From NCBI GenBank assembly GCA_015832175.1, contig WJXW01000001.1, forward strand, positions 1,860,001-1,924,000: a stretch of DNA of 64,000 bases. Reading direction: 5' to 3'. A program made the position numbers and the translations under genes. Origin of the DNA: Paraphaeosphaeria minitans. Its lineage: Eukaryota > Ascomycota > Dothideomycetes > Pleosporales > Didymosphaeriaceae. The notes under the pieces are model-generated. The model was not told the DNA's origin. It ran no database searches and saw only the letters and a list, made by a program, of their open reading frames with translations. Positions 26,253 through 37,838 of the stretch are shown one piece after another. Numbering within the stretch: position 1 is the first letter of the stretch; each line of letters starts with the position of its first letter.

Positions 26253-28384
26253 CTAAACCTCTCCATGTCCTCCCTCCCTCTCACCCTTTTTCTTCCCCCT
26301 CACTTCTCTAACTTTCTCCTTGACCTCTCTCGGACTCGGCCACCGATAATTCACGGGGCTCTCCCCGCCCACAAACACGAAAACATCATACACCAGCGCG
26401 CCCGTCAGCGCCCCGGACAGGCCTGCGGCAACGGGCCCATACGCCCACCACCCGGACGAGAAAGTCTCAGGCCCGTACCCAACCCACCACGCGATGAAGC
26501 GCGGACCGAGATCTCGTGCCGGAGAAACCCCGAGCCCGTTGTAGCCGAAGCAGATGCAGAGGAGGAAGGACATTAGGCCGTATATGAGTGCGGACATGCC
26601 CGACCCGGGTGGCGTGTTGCTGTCGTCTCCAATGGCGAAGGCAACGCAGGTGTAGAGCGCGGCGGAGAGGAAGTCGTTGAAGAAGGCGGTAGGGACGGAG
26701 ACGTAGGGTGCTGGGATGGTGTAGAGGGCTTTGCCGGTGATGGATGGGGTGAGGGTCGGGTCGATGTGGAGGATTGCGTCGCGGTAGATGAACCTTTACC
26801 ACACACACACGTCAGTTGTTGCGTTCGATACGGTATGTAAAACGGGGGACCTGCGGGACGAAGAGAAGAGAAGACGTACCATGCCAGTGTCCCGGCGGCG
26901 AAGCCAGCCAGGATCTGCATGCAGCAATACACGGCGCACATCTTCCACGGAAAGCCCCGGAAGACGGAAAACGCGATCGAGATCCAGGGGTTCATGTGGG
27001 AGCCGGATACACCGCCGCCGATGTAGATGCCGGCTGTGACGGCGAGACCCCACGCCCAGGACTGCGTGATGTAGTCACCTTCTGCGGCTGGGTACGTAAT
27101 CGAGTATATACCTCCGGCTAGGCCGAAGAACAGGTATACCGTGGTCTGAGTGAGGTCAGTGGGTAGTAGATAAGGGCTCGTTGATATTGGACGTACTGAG
27201 AGGAATTCTGCAAACGCCTCAGGGTAATGTGCGCGAAATCGCGACAGCGGATTTCGGTACGTGTTATAGTAGTCCTGAATAGCCTCCTCCTCACGCTGGC
27301 GAATCTCTTGCTTCTCGGCGTGAGTCTCAGCCGTAGCAGCCGACTGCGAGTCGTCTAGGGGCGGGTGGTCACCGTGGAAGTTGTCGCCCATACTATCTGG
27401 CATCAACGTCGGGGACTGCAGGCCCTGGTGTGCCTCCGCCGAAGTTTCCGTCCTCTGCTGGTTGTGCTGCTCATACTGGTCTTCACGGCTGATGCAACGG
27501 TCATAACCGCGATCGTCAACCTCCTCCTCCTCATCCTCCTCCTCCTCTTTCATTCTCGTCGCGATGTACTTACACCCATCAAGTTCTGCTTCGAAGCGAT
27601 CGGGGGGCGGCTGAGGCTCCCCGTGTTCGTCAGTCTGCGGGGGTATTTGCAGAGTCTGAGCACCTTGGGTGCCTTCACTAGCAACCTGATTAGAGATAAC
27701 AAGTTCATGTACGTTGCGAAACTTACGATTGATCTGACTCTGCTGATATTGACCTCCCTGTCCTTGTCCCTGCTCTTGCTCTTGCTGGTCGGTTTGCTCG
27801 GAGCGCTTGCGACCCCACAACATGCCAGGGCGGACCGTTCTTGGGAAGGGTCGGCCCAAACCGAAGAGAGGCTTTGGTGGCTGCTGCTCATACCACGGGT
27901 TCAGCGAGTAGTAGTCGTTGTCGACATAGTAGGTGTCCTCGGCCTTTCTTTGGGTCTGTTGTCGTTGCAGATGTTGCTGTGACCGTCCACTGTCTTGCGC
28001 CGTGGGTGCCCTATTCGACTGCCTTGTAGTGGTGGCGTCATTGCGATTATGCATGGTGTTCCAAGACTGCATTCTGTCGAGAACAACGGTGGGCTGCCGC
28101 TCCATTTCACCTCTTCTCTGTCGTGTTGCCTGGGTAGACGTCCGTTGGGTGAGGCCGGATGGCCTGGTGTTTGAGCCTGTGTAGCTCATTGTTGAGCGTG
28201 GCTCGCTGTCAGGCAGCGATTGCCCCTCGTTTAGGTTTTCTAAAAGCTGTCAGTCTCAATATTGAATAACAAACAATACCCTTGATAAAACCCCTGGGTC
28301 TAACACGCCGGGCCCGCACTACGGCAGCGCCGTTGCGAGGCGCGGGACGTTTGTGGGAACTTTTGCCTTACCAGTCGAGGACAT
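26253..28384 (-). CDS. Atypical aquaglyceroporin-family channel with long N-terminus
   Basis: Major intrinsic protein (water/glycerol channel family), plasma membrane or vacuole. Exons 28384-28372, 28239-27197, 27145-26880 and 26793-26253 give 620 aa. The first exon (MSST plus one base) and a 132-bp intron are inferred; a shorter product could start at 28189. Residues 1 to about 350 are hydrophilic, rich in Gln, Glu, Arg, with an acidic run (KEEEEDEEEEVDD) and a Q/E/G-rich run. Then come six expected membrane spans (for example VYLFFGLAGGIYSITYPAA, MSALIYGLMSFLLCICFGY). Box 1 is GGGVSGSHMNPW instead of NPA; box 2 is NGLGVSPARDLGPR, so NPA is SPA, with the selectivity-filter Arg kept. RGFPWK after box 1 and GGESPVNYRWP at the end are fungal aquaglyceroporin-like. 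The 51-bp intron after residue about 351 keeps frame and has no stop, so it can be misread as coding. Confidence 0.88.
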
Positions 28385-31139
28385 TATGATGTTGGTCTAC
28401 AAATGTGGTTCCAGGAATGCAAGCGAACTCAACGCGCACTTTTGAAGGCGAGAAGTCGTCGCTGTTGCGCTTTTCTATGAAAGCATTTTGCGAGGCCAGT
28501 GCAAAGACCAACGATACCTACCGCATACCGACGTCACATCGATATCTCGGACTTTTGCACCGCGTGAGTCAAACTTCGCATCCGATTTGGTTAGAATTCG
28601 CATCAGTGCTGATGCAAATCGCGATGTCGACAGGGAAAGTCGGTTACTGGACGGCTGGTGTGAGTTTAGTGTCACGCCGTTCATGCCGTACTTTGCCATA
28701 TTGGGGACGAATCTGCGAGGCTATAACGCCGATCTGGGTACACGCACCCGTCGAGTGCCCCCATAATAAACGCGAAAGATCCAACAGGAAATCCCGTCTG
28801 TAAAAAAAAAACCAGAAACAGCGAATATGACGATCGTACATCCGCGCCTGTAAACATTGAAGCTGAGGCTCCTTTGCGACGCGTATATGCACACTTCAAA
28901 TGTTGAAATCTTTTCAATCATCTCCAAATACTGTTCAGCTACCTAGGTAATTGTGGACAGCTCAGAAAACACGAGTCAGCATATTCGCAAGAAAGGTATG
29001 AACCCTCTGGGCTTTGTAACTTCCACATGCACACGTCTCAGCAACGAGTGCCGCAGACTAAAATTACCATGGCGAGAGTGTGTAGGATTGCGGCCTGATC
29101 CTGCCAAAATAAATCGGGAATCGAACTCAAAATGGTCATGCTGTGCTGGCCAAAATTAAACAATTGACAGGCTCCAAACAGCGCCACCTGCACCACATGT
29201 CTTTTCTTGATGGGAGAGCAAAAACAACTCATCAGAGAACCTTGTGCTCCAGCTTCTCTCGCTCTATCTACATGTGAGCACATCCCGCAAGATCACTCAG
29301 TTACCAAAGAAACCTAATCGCCTTAATATGTGTGCGAGATCAAAAAGAATTTACCAAAGCGCTCTTAGGGGAGTGCGAGCACGAAGTGAACAGCTCGAGC
29401 TCATGTTCGGCGGCTCTCCCTCTGGGGTCTTCATATGGGCCTTATCGCACGCACGGCCACTCTATATAATTCGTCCCGGCATGACAGAATTTCGGGTCCG
29501 ATACCAATAGCATGATCTCTGAGTTACCTACTATGTGTGCGTCGGAGCACGAAAGTAGGCATACACGAGATATTTGTGCTTAGTGTTTCTGTATAAACAC
29601 AACCACCAACGTCATACTTGACAACCAAAAGTCCTCGTTCGCTCTGCCATAGGCGCGAGATCAATATCACCTGTCACCAGAAGAAACGTGGGAAGTGTGG
29701 AGTCCAGGAACTGAAACAGTAAGAGTTGATGTGCTCCGAACTTTACAGTTATCTCTATGTAACCACGACTACGAAAACTATTTCGCTGCAACCGAAAGTT
29801 TCTTCGCACAATACAAGGGTTTGAGATTAAAGTCACTCGTAATAATAACGCATGTGCTCCGGATTCCCTCCTGCGGTCTTTTCTACCGCCACGATGACAA
29901 GTAACGACTCGGCGACTCGAAAGACTTCTCCCCCCCCCCTGCCTGGATTTGAGATGAGAACCGCCAGTCGCTTGAGAAAACATGCGAAGTTCGGGACGCC
30001 AATTACCTATCGCTTAGAAAAAACGTGCTACAGATCTCACCCCATGTCTTTCTTCAACCACAGTAATCGAAAGAAAGGTCCTGAGAAAATCATGTTATAG
30101 CCGGGAAGTAGTGATTGCGAGATTAGATTGGCACGAATCCCAAAGCTATGAGCGGAGCTTGGGGTATTCAACGCGAAGTACATGATATATTATGCGTTCT
30201 AGCTTCTCTCTTGGTGTCTTTCTCCCAACACTGTTATCGGAACGACGAAAATTAGAAAATCATCTCGTCTCAAGAAACATGTGCCGCGCTTGGAGTGCAA
30301 AAGAAGGATATGCATGGCGATCATACGCTCTAGCCTTTTTTGGGGGGTTTGGATGAAGAAAAACCGAGAGGCCGTACGCTTGACATCCGTGTGGAAAGGG
30401 AATGCCCTCGAACGCCATGTGCGGGCTTAATGGGCGCTCGCGGATCAAAGTTTGAGCGCGAAAGCGCCATGTGAACTCTGTTCCTTTATCCCTGGTTGAT
30501 GATGGCTTGCGAGAGGCAACTGCGGTAGTTGGGTCAATAGCCGTGATTTTTCAACACCTGCAGGCGGCTTTCGCGTAGCTTCGAGATGCTGTGAAATCCT
30601 GGGTAACGGATGCAAGACCAACGGATCGGGTCCACGGTTGTGTGGACTTTCGCAAAGATTGTTTTGGGAAAGGAATGGTGCCTTCTGTTGTCAGGCGCGT
30701 ATATGGTGGTTTCGGTGTGTGCGTAAAGGTTACGAAGATTAAAAGGGACGAACGGCTGGACCTTTCTGAAAGATCAAATGGTGCGTGGGGAAGACGGGCA
30801 ATGATTGTAGGCACGAAAAAGATGATCGTTCGGCGAAATAGCAACATGGCGTAGTCGTTCCGTGGAGAGAGAGAGAGAGAGAGAGAGAGGGCTCGTGGGT
30901 TTTTGATGATGACCAATATTACATGCTTTTGTGAGATATATCCATTCTATCGCTCGAACGAAAACGGGGGTATCCTTCATGGCAAATCTCGTCGTACCTC
31001 GTGAAAATAACATAAAATGGGAGAATGAGCAGGAATGGTCAAATGAAAGCGAGGCCAGATCAGAAAAAGGGATATACAGTTTTATGCCAACAATAACCCC
31101 TTTGTTGTAATGCAGTGAAAGCGATTATCGGATGCAGCC
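28385..31139. repeat. Gene-free region with degenerate repeat island B
   Basis: About 2.75 kb without a recognisable gene. Between about 28.9 and 30.5 kb diverged copies of a motif like GAAAACATGTGCTCCG recur: GTGCTCC at about 29247, 29729 and 29853, and related forms at about 29683, 29975, 30020 and 30274, with repeated GAGTTACC/GTGTGCG pieces at about 29296-29330 and 29520-29538. The sequence is richer in A and T than its neighbours. (GA)n occurs at 30864-30889. No terminal repeats, transposase or long frame is seen; it resembles island A in style, and kinship of the two is unproven. Confidence 0.45.
30864..30889. repeat. (GA)n dinucleotide repeat
   Basis: About 13 GA units in the gene-free stretch upstream of the F-box gene's 3' end. 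Confidence 0.9.
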
Positions 31140-32138
31140 TTAAGTACCGCCACGGCGGCGGTTCCGCCGTGGAGACGCAGGCGAAACATGTCCAGGGAAT
31201 CTCCTTGGCGGCGGAGGGTTAGATAGTGTAAGAAGGTTAGGGGCGAGCCCGCAGTTCGGTATGCTGCAGTGGACTTCCAAGCCCTGGGAAAGCGTGTCGT
31301 GAAAGGCGCGTGTGCCATAAAGCCGCAAAGCCAGTGCCTCAACGTCGACCCGAAGTATCCATTCATATCTTAGACTCGTACTTCTTACACCAGATCTGGT
31401 GAGAACCGCCGGATCGATGATGTGGTATTGGTGCTGCACCTCGTGGAGACTCAGTGTCTGTGCGTAGAAGCAGTCTGCACAGCTCAGCATTAGTCGGAAC
31501 CCGCGATGGGGGTATTGGCTCATGAAGACACCGCAGAAAAGACAGCTCCGAGACGCGGTCTGAAGCCATAGTCGGCGGTAGACTATGGAGCCGAGGCTGG
31601 GGTAGACGGAGTCGGGGCGGTTGCCGTTCTCCTCTACACGAGCGAACGGGAGGTTGAATTTGTTGCAACGTTTGACTATATGCTGGCAGTAGCTCTCCAC
31701 AAAGTCGCGGCAGCGTTTTGAGGAAGCGGCGAGAGCATTGAACGGATGTCGAACATCCTTCCAAGCGAAGAGATCCGCAGCGAAACGGTCGGTGTCCGGT
31801 GGACTTTCCAAATCCTCAGTGAGCTTGATTTCCTTTTGGGCTTTGGCGTCTCGAAGGGTACTTTGTTTTTCAGTTAGGCCAGGTAATCTGGACCTTGGAT
31901 GAACAAGGTAGGACAGAATGTGATTGACGACTTCCGGTGGGAGGTGTTCCAGTTGGCTTTGAGTGTACGGCATGGCATCAACACGCGGCGTTTTTCGGGC
32001 GGGATTGACTAGATCGTTGGACTCTTTCTGGTGGATGATAGAATCCAAGTTTTCCAATTTTTCTTTAGCGGAAGTTCCTCTATTGTGTAAGGAACTGTTC
32101 TTCGGTCTGTTCCGTCGTCTCGGCGTAGGAGGGGCCAT
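31140..32138 (-). CDS. F-box-like protein
   Basis: Probable substrate adaptor of an SCF ubiquitin ligase. A single exon of 332 codons starts at ATG 32138. A basic N-terminus (MAPPTPRRRNRPKN) is followed at residues about 62-82 by LEHLPPEVVNHILSYLVHP, an F-box-type start, and then a loop and a helix DVRHPFNALAASSKRCRDFVESYC. Residues about 200-235 hold two Cys pairs, SCLFCG and SCADCF, spaced like a small zinc-binding unit. The C-terminal 40 residues are Pro/Arg-rich and may not be conserved; an unseen 3' intron cannot be ruled out. The target is unknown. It is divergent from the sirtuin gene. Confidence 0.8.
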   Translation of the reverse strand: MAPPTPRRRNRPKNSSLHNRGTSAKEKLENLDSIIHQKESNDLVNPARKTPRVDAMPYTQSQLEHLPPEVVNHILSYLVHPRSRLPGLTEKQSTLRDAKAQKEIKLTEDLESPPDTDRFAADLFAWKDVRHPFNALAASSKRCRDFVESYCQHIVKRCNKFNLPFARVEENGNRPDSVYPSLGSIVYRRLWLQTASRSCLFCGVFMSQYPHRGFRLMLSCADCFYAQTLSLHEVQHQYHIIDPAVLTRSGVRSTSLRYEWILRVDVEALALRLYGTRAFHDTLSQGLEVHCSIPNCGLAPNLLTLSNPPPPRRFPGHVSPASPRRNRRRGGT

Positions 32139-32828
32139 GCAAACGACGGGGTGCCGGCAGTGCCGAAGAATTTGACCAGGGTATCAGCTCCGAGCCAAAT
32201 CAGAGTAGAATAAGCGAAAGGGACAAGACAAAACCGAAAAAAGCGAACTACAAAGACGTCTCGTGCAATGTAAGGGGCGTACCTCGTGAGGCGGTAAGCA
32301 GCTGCCGAGGCACAGGACACTTTGGTATGCCGACACACGAGTTGCGTCGTGTTATGTTATATAGCCCGGGAGGTTGCTTTTTCGTAGTGGCGTAGTTGCG
32401 TCTGCATGTGCTGCATGCAGCGATCTGGCATCGAGGAGTTTGTCAGATTGGCGGCATGCACCGACAGTTCATCATGCATGAAACTGCATGGCGTGCTGGG
32501 GAAAGACAGGTTTTTAGAGGACCAACAGGAGACGATCGTGTCGAAGATCGAGCTTCGGCAAGGCTAGAATCGGACTTGGGTTCCGAGATATTCTGCATTG
32601 CATGTTCAGCCCACCAATAACGAAGTGGAGTGAATTCGATCCTCTACGACGCCACACCATATTGCGCCTGGCGCGAGTAGGAGGAAAGCGCTCCCGCGAG
32701 CGCGCTTACTGTACTTGGACTAGCGCTAGTACCCATAAACAATACAGCGCCATTCAACCGCCCATTCGCAACAGGAGCAGACCAAACTTGTGCGCGACTA
32801 CAAGGGGCACCGCCAGCGACGGGACGAC
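32139..32828. promoter_or_regulatory. Divergent promoter region, F-box gene and sirtuin gene
   Basis: 690 bp between two divergent start codons, presumably holding both promoters and leaders. No recognised binding site, repeat or open frame of note. Confidence 0.45.
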
Positions 32829-34393
32829 ATGGCTCACACACAGCCTGGGTCCGTCATGGTGCAAGACGCGGCACACGCACACGCACATGTACCCGCACCC
32901 GCGGTCGACGATGCGAGCGGCCCCGCGCTGAGCACATACTCGAAGCCCGCCGCCGAGAATGGCACCGGTGCATCTGCCCCCCACGCCAGAGACGAAGACG
33001 ACGATGAAAGCGACGTCGATGCCTGGGACATTCTGCTGGAGCAGGCCGAGGAGAGTGAGCCTATTGCCACGGGTACGCTCTCCCCTTTGCAGCTCACCGG
33101 TATCCGACTGACTGCGCACAGGCAAAGATGAATGCACAATCGATGAGGGTCGCCAGATCCGCCAGCGACTGCACAAGGTCGGCGCAGACCAATTCGTCAG
33201 GGAATACATAACGAGCGAGCGGTACACAGCGCGGAAGCTGCTGTCAGCGTTCAACGTGCGGCTTCCGCATGGCTTCTTGGACGATGAGCCGGACGATGCA
33301 TTCTACGAGCTGCTTGGCCGGGCTATCATGCGAGAGCTCACCAAGCGGTCGCGTCTGCCTCAATACAAGACCATCGACGACGCAGCCAAGTTGCTGCAAG
33401 AGCGCAAGAACATCATAGTCATTACAGGGGCAGGCATATCCACGAGCCTCGGCATTCCAGATTTCCGCTCCAAGAACACTGGTTTCTACTCCGAATTGAG
33501 ACAGATGGGCCACGATGATCCCGAGGACGTCTTCAACATTGACAACTTCGATGCCGATCCAACAGTCTTCTACAAGCTCGCTGGGCGGATCGTGCCAGAC
33601 CTGAAGAAGTGGTCCCCTACGCACCAATTCATTCGGCTATTGCAGGACAAGGACAAGCTCCTTACCAACTACACCCAGAACATTGACAATGTGGAATCGC
33701 AGGCTGGACTTCGACAAGAGAAGCTGATACAGTGTCATGGGTCTTGGGCAATGGCCACGTGTCGAAAGTGCGGGTACAAAGTCCCTGGGGAGGACATCTT
33801 TGATGCAGTGCGAGCACGGACACCCGCTCGATGCAAACACTGCATCGAGGATATCGCTGCACTGAAGGCCGGCAAGAAACGGAAGCGCAGCTCTAATGGT
33901 TCTAAGAAACGTCGTGGGCCAGGTGACTTTGACGATTCAGATTCGGACGGAGCATACGATATCCCAGAGCCCGGCATCATGAAACCTGACATCACTTTCT
34001 TTGGCGAACAGCTCCCCAACAATTTCTTCGATCGTCTGAGGGAGCACGACAGGGAAAAGGCAGATTTGGTTATCGTGATCGGTACCAGCATGAAGGTTCA
34101 GCCGGTTTGCGAGATCCCCAATTTCCTACCCCGCGACGTACCCCAGATTTATATTTCACGAGATGTAAGATTTGTTCGTACAGGGCGCACATATCCCAAC
34201 TAACGCGCATCAGCCGATTCACCACATCAACTTTGACATCAACCTGCTCGGCGACTGCGATGTTGTCGTTGCAGAGCTTGCTCGCCGAGCGGGCTGGGAT
34301 TTGAAACATACGATGATACCCCAGGAGCAGCGCGTCGAAGTGTCGATTATTGACGAGGCTGATCATGCATACAAAGTCAAGCAGTGTGCATAA
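32829..34393 (+). CDS. Sir2/Hst1-type NAD-dependent histone deacetylase
   Basis: Nuclear class I sirtuin that removes acetyl groups from histones using NAD and supports silencing. Exons 32829-33072, 33122-34164 and 34214-34393 (introns of 49 bp) give 488 aa. Residues 1 to about 130 are the variable N-terminus with an acidic stretch (DEDDDESDVDAWDILLEQAEE) and a conserved helical segment (FVREYITSERYTARKLLSAF). The catalytic core has GAGISTSLGIPDFRS, TQNIDNVE, the catalytic His in CHGSWAMATCRKC, the second zinc pair CKHC, PDITFFGEQLP and VIGTSMKVQPV. The zinc module carries a basic insert (AGKKRKRSSNGSKKRRG) that looks like a nuclear localisation signal. The last exon gives HHINFDINLLGDCDVVV. 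Whether it is Sir2 or Hst1 orthologue cannot be settled here. Confidence 0.95.
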
Positions 34394-34976
34394 TATGTGC
34401 ATAAGTGTTGCTTGAAATAAGCGCTCCGCTCGTTGGATTTGGACAGAGATACCACGGCGTTTTAGGGGCACGGCATTGCTGGAACTCTTGTTTGATCAAC
34501 GGAGTTCTCTTGTTCGACGGGTGATTTGGCACCTGCGGGGTGTTGCGGCGTTGAACTTACTATGCGCGTCAGACTGACTAAGGATGAAGGCACAATGCAT
34601 TTTGTACGCGACAACGGCGTGACATATTTCGGATTTTACATATGCTGTGAGAAGCTGACTGCACACTGGCATCGGCTTCATCGTATATTTACTTCTTGTG
34701 CGTTACCCAGGGCGAGCACTAATGCTTGGATGCAATTTTTTTTGGTTAAACACCTTTCATACTGTGTAACAGCTGCTGTTAAAACGTTAGCCACTCTACA
34801 TCAACACATTTCCTATTGCCCGGGTGTTGCATTTGCATATGAACAACAAATTACACAAGCTTCCTGCAGTTGAGGGCGCTAACCAGGAAGGCTCCACCAC
34901 CGAGGTTCTCCGCCCCGCTGCAGTTCTCACGAAGGACGCGTCACTGTCACCCAAAAATAAAAGACCACCAGACGCC
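34394..34976. other. Intergenic spacer SIR2-RPP40
   Basis: Same-direction genes, 583 bp apart. A/T-richer stretch near 34730-34830; no gene or motif recognised. Confidence 0.5.
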
Positions 34977-36246
34977 ATGCTCGACATACACCGCATCGAC
35001 GGTCCGGACACGAAGGTCTACTTTTCGCACAGCCTGCTCCCAAGCTACATCGACCCGCAAAATGTGTCGACCAAGAAAAAGCCCTTCTCCACGTTCAATG
35101 CGCAGCCTTTCTCGCACACGGTACGCGCACGCGGGAATGGTAACGCTGCAAGCAACGAGGCTGATGAGCTCTAGCTTGATCTAATACTGCCGGAAGAGAT
35201 ATACGAGATTGTAAAGGGACATGTAGAGGGCGCAGATGCAGCTGTGAAGGGCGTGTATGCGCGCGTGTACCTGAAATTAGGAGAGGTGCTGCAGGGCGAC
35301 TTCTTCAATGAATATATCAAGAAGGGTGGGTACACAACCAGCATAAGTCTGGCGTGAGATTTCTGACGCGATGCAGGTAACATCATGATGCTTTCCGAGG
35401 GCCGCCCGCTGGTCGACAATGTCTTCTCACTATACGACGGCATCTTGCGATTGGAGCTCGACCGTCCGACGTACGAAAGATCCGGACTGCAAGGCAAACC
35501 CATCGAGGATGGCGGAAAGAAACACCAAAAGAACAGATGGGGTGCGTATCTTTCCTTCCGTCTTCTTAGAGACGAAACTAAACCTACCAGTCATCGAATA
35601 CAATCTCCGCGAGCCGAGCATGACGCATGGCAAAAAGGGCTTCTCACGCCTCGAATGGGCTTGCAAAAACGTCCTCGACCAGAGCCTCACCTGGCTCTTC
35701 TACAACACCAACCCCTCAACCCCCGAGGCGCTACGCGCAGGCACAGAACCAATATCCACGCACCACCCGACCATCCTCGCCATCGAGCCTACCTCGACGA
35801 AGCTCCCACGCACCCTCGTTCCCGCCCTCACCACCTCCGATCTCTCCGCGATATATGAAGCCGAGGACGCACTCGCACTACACGAGTACATCGGCATGAT
35901 GTGCCTCAACTCCCCGCGCGTCTTCGCAGAGGACCCCATAGACCCGCATCTCTCGCGTTACGAAGTGCCTACGTTCAACGAACTCGTCGAGCTTGCGACG
36001 AGGGACATGGTTAGGGTGAGGTGGCGGGGCTTCATTCCGCCGCAGTTTGTGCAGGAGCTGTTTCTACTGGTGAGGAGGGTGGCGTTGAAAGTGGACAGGG
36101 AGAAGGAGAAGGGCGAGGGGAAAGGAGGAGAAGATTTGGAGGGCAGGTGGGTTGCGTGGTCGGCGACGGCATTCGGGGGCGCGAGGGAGTGGACAGTTAT
36201 GCAGTGGGCGGGGAGGGAGACGTTGAGCTGGGAGTGTGAGGGATAG
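34977..36246 (+). CDS. RPP40: RNase P/MRP subunit Rpp40 family
   Basis: Protein of the Ribonuc_P_40 family, a subunit of nuclear RNase P, which trims tRNA 5' ends, and/or RNase MRP. Exons 34977-35120, 35175-35325, 35377-35541 and 35591-36246 give 371 aa with agreeing phases. Family-like segments are KKKPFSTFNAQPFSHT, LDLILPEEIYEIV, GDFFNEYIKKGNIMMLSEGRP and VDNVFSLYDGILRLELDRPTYE in the N-terminal half, and TFNELVELATRDMVRVRWRGFIPPQFVQEL near the C-terminus. Residues about 325-342 are a charged insert (DREKEKGEGKGGEDLEG). ATG at 34977 is chosen because the conserved part starts directly after it. Assignment rests on motif memory, not on a search. Confidence 0.88.
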
Positions 36247-36570
36247 GGTGCGTCGTATTAGAAATGTGATGCTGTCCGCCGCAGCTCCGGTAGACGACGC
36301 TGGATATGAGGAGGAGCCAGATCCCCAATACAGACCTCCAAATGATCACATTCTCTGAGTCTCCCGTCATCCATGCAGCTCGACCCCACGCTCTAACCGT
36401 ACATGTTGAACCATATCAACTAACGCTCTGTCCTCCACTACAATGACGTAACCACCCTGCCACCTACTTCGATGCACCCCAACACACCCTCCCCATCACC
36501 GCCAAGTACTTTTAGAGCTTGACTCAAAGCTTAGCCTCCTACCCCCTTCCTTCCGGAAAGCACAGCAATC
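36247..36570. other. Intergenic spacer
   Basis: 324 bp between RPP40 and the small gene on the same strand. Nothing recognised; rich in C and T before the next start, as in many fungal promoters. Confidence 0.4.
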
Positions 36571-36986
36571 ATGGGCTACGACCAAGCAGGCATAACGCGC
36601 TCCCTCAACGCGATTCAAAACGAGCTGCAATACCTCGCGTCCCAGGGCGTCCTCGCACCGCCGCAGCAGCAGTCCATACAAGCGCAGCTCCCGCGGCCAG
36701 ACGGCCAGCCCGCGCAGTATATCGATCCGCGGTATGCGGGCGGAAATCAGACGTTCAATCCTTCCCTGATTGCGCAGCAGGCGCAGGATCCGAATAACCC
36801 TGCGCATCCGCAGAATGCTAAGGTACGTACCATATCCTTGTCGTTGTGAGAGCCGATAGGCTGACGGATGTATAGCATCACGAGTGGGCGGGGAAGCTGG
36901 CGCACAAGTTTGGAAATGCGGCGGTGTATGGGGCGGGGGCGACGTTTGGGTCTGACTTGGTGAATGATGTTATGCGGAAGTTCTAG
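36571..36986 (+). CDS. Small conserved-type protein of unknown function
   Basis: Exons 36571-36822 and 36876-36986 (53-bp intron) encode 120 aa starting MGYDQAGITRSLNAIQNELQY. The first 84 residues are Gln/Pro/Ala-rich with a predicted short helix (residues 6-24). The C-terminal exon encodes HHEWAGKLAHKFGNAAVYGAGATFGSDL and ends NDVMRKF. This C-terminal Gly/Ala block resembles the tail found in fungal SH3 proteins of the Lsb1/Pin3 type, but no SH3 domain is present, so I give no function. Both splice sites are clear (GTACGT and TATAG) and the frame is phase 0. Confidence 0.75.
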
Positions 36987-37709
36987 GGGGTTGTGTGGGG
37001 TACGATACAGTTCCACTCCGCCTAGATGAATCGAAGAAAAGAGAAACACGACTGCTCTACTTTTGGGATATATGTTCTGCTAGCTACATTACAGACATGA
37101 ATGATGAGTCGCCCAAGCCAAGGTAGCCTATCTAGCAATCATGTAACTATGGTCCTGTTCATATCTCTCATCAGTAGTTATGTGAAGTCCAACAGTATCA
37201 CTAAAACAACATCCGGGGTAATATGGAGCTGAAAAATCGATCGAAGGTGTGGCTAAAGCACACTTCTCCATATCGGAATAGTACTGAAATGAAAGCTTGC
37301 AACTCTAGACTATGATGTGACTCGGTTCCCGGTGATCACTTGGGACAATGTGATCGACAAAGGGATTGCAGGGTTTGCTGGCAGTATTGGGCCCTTCCGC
37401 ATAGGATTTTGGCCTCGTCCAGATGGAACCAGTCAAGGCAAAAAACCACCTCTCCGCTTTTTCAGTTCTATCTTCTGCTAGACTGAGGTCAACAGAGTGA
37501 ATCTTTCTCCAATCAAGCCTTGGGTGAAGCGGAAACGATATATAAGACATAGTGCAAGAAGCCTAGAGTAATTTTTTAATTAGATTCATCGCATTCATGA
37601 GCCTTGAGTAACGGTTTTGACTTTCCGACAATGCGAATATAAGACTTGGAAGACATCGTTATTGCTAGGCGTTGTATTTTCTGGTAACTTCATATTCTTT
37701 CTATCCACT
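36987..37709. other. Intergenic spacer
   Basis: Relatively A/T-rich spacer downstream of the small gene. Minus-strand frames at 37305-37550 resemble nothing known. Confidence 0.45.
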
Positions 37710-37838
37710 ATGAACGGCCTATTCAACTTGGCGACCTTGTTCCTGGCCTCCGTGTCAACCGTCTTCGGTGCGAGCTCAGTAGGATGCGGGAAAGCTAAGA
37801 CCCTCACCAGCAAGCAATACTCAATGCAGGTGAATTGA
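37710..37838 (+). pseudogene. Relic of a secreted CE1-type esterase (5' fragment)
   Basis: A 42-codon frame starting MNGLFNLATLFLASVSTVFG looks like a signal peptide, followed by ASSVGCGKAKTLTSKQYSMQVN and a stop. The Ser-x-Gly-Cys-Gly-Lys block followed by a short strand ending in V-N is how mature feruloyl-esterase/acetylxylan-esterase-type (CE1) proteins begin. Nothing of the remaining roughly 250 residues is visible downstream. It is best read as the remaining 5' end of a lost gene; a coincidental frame or a small secreted protein is the alternative. Confidence 0.5.

Noticed and set aside
27686..27726. Apparent 41-bp intron (GTAAGT...CAG) inside the MIP N-terminal exon
   Set aside because: It is too short and would shift the frame, while the unspliced frame is open on both sides.
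29095..29165. Possible tRNA on the minus strand (GTTCGATTCCC box-B-like match)
   Set aside because: No matching A box, no acceptor stem pairing and no anticodon arm at the right spacing.
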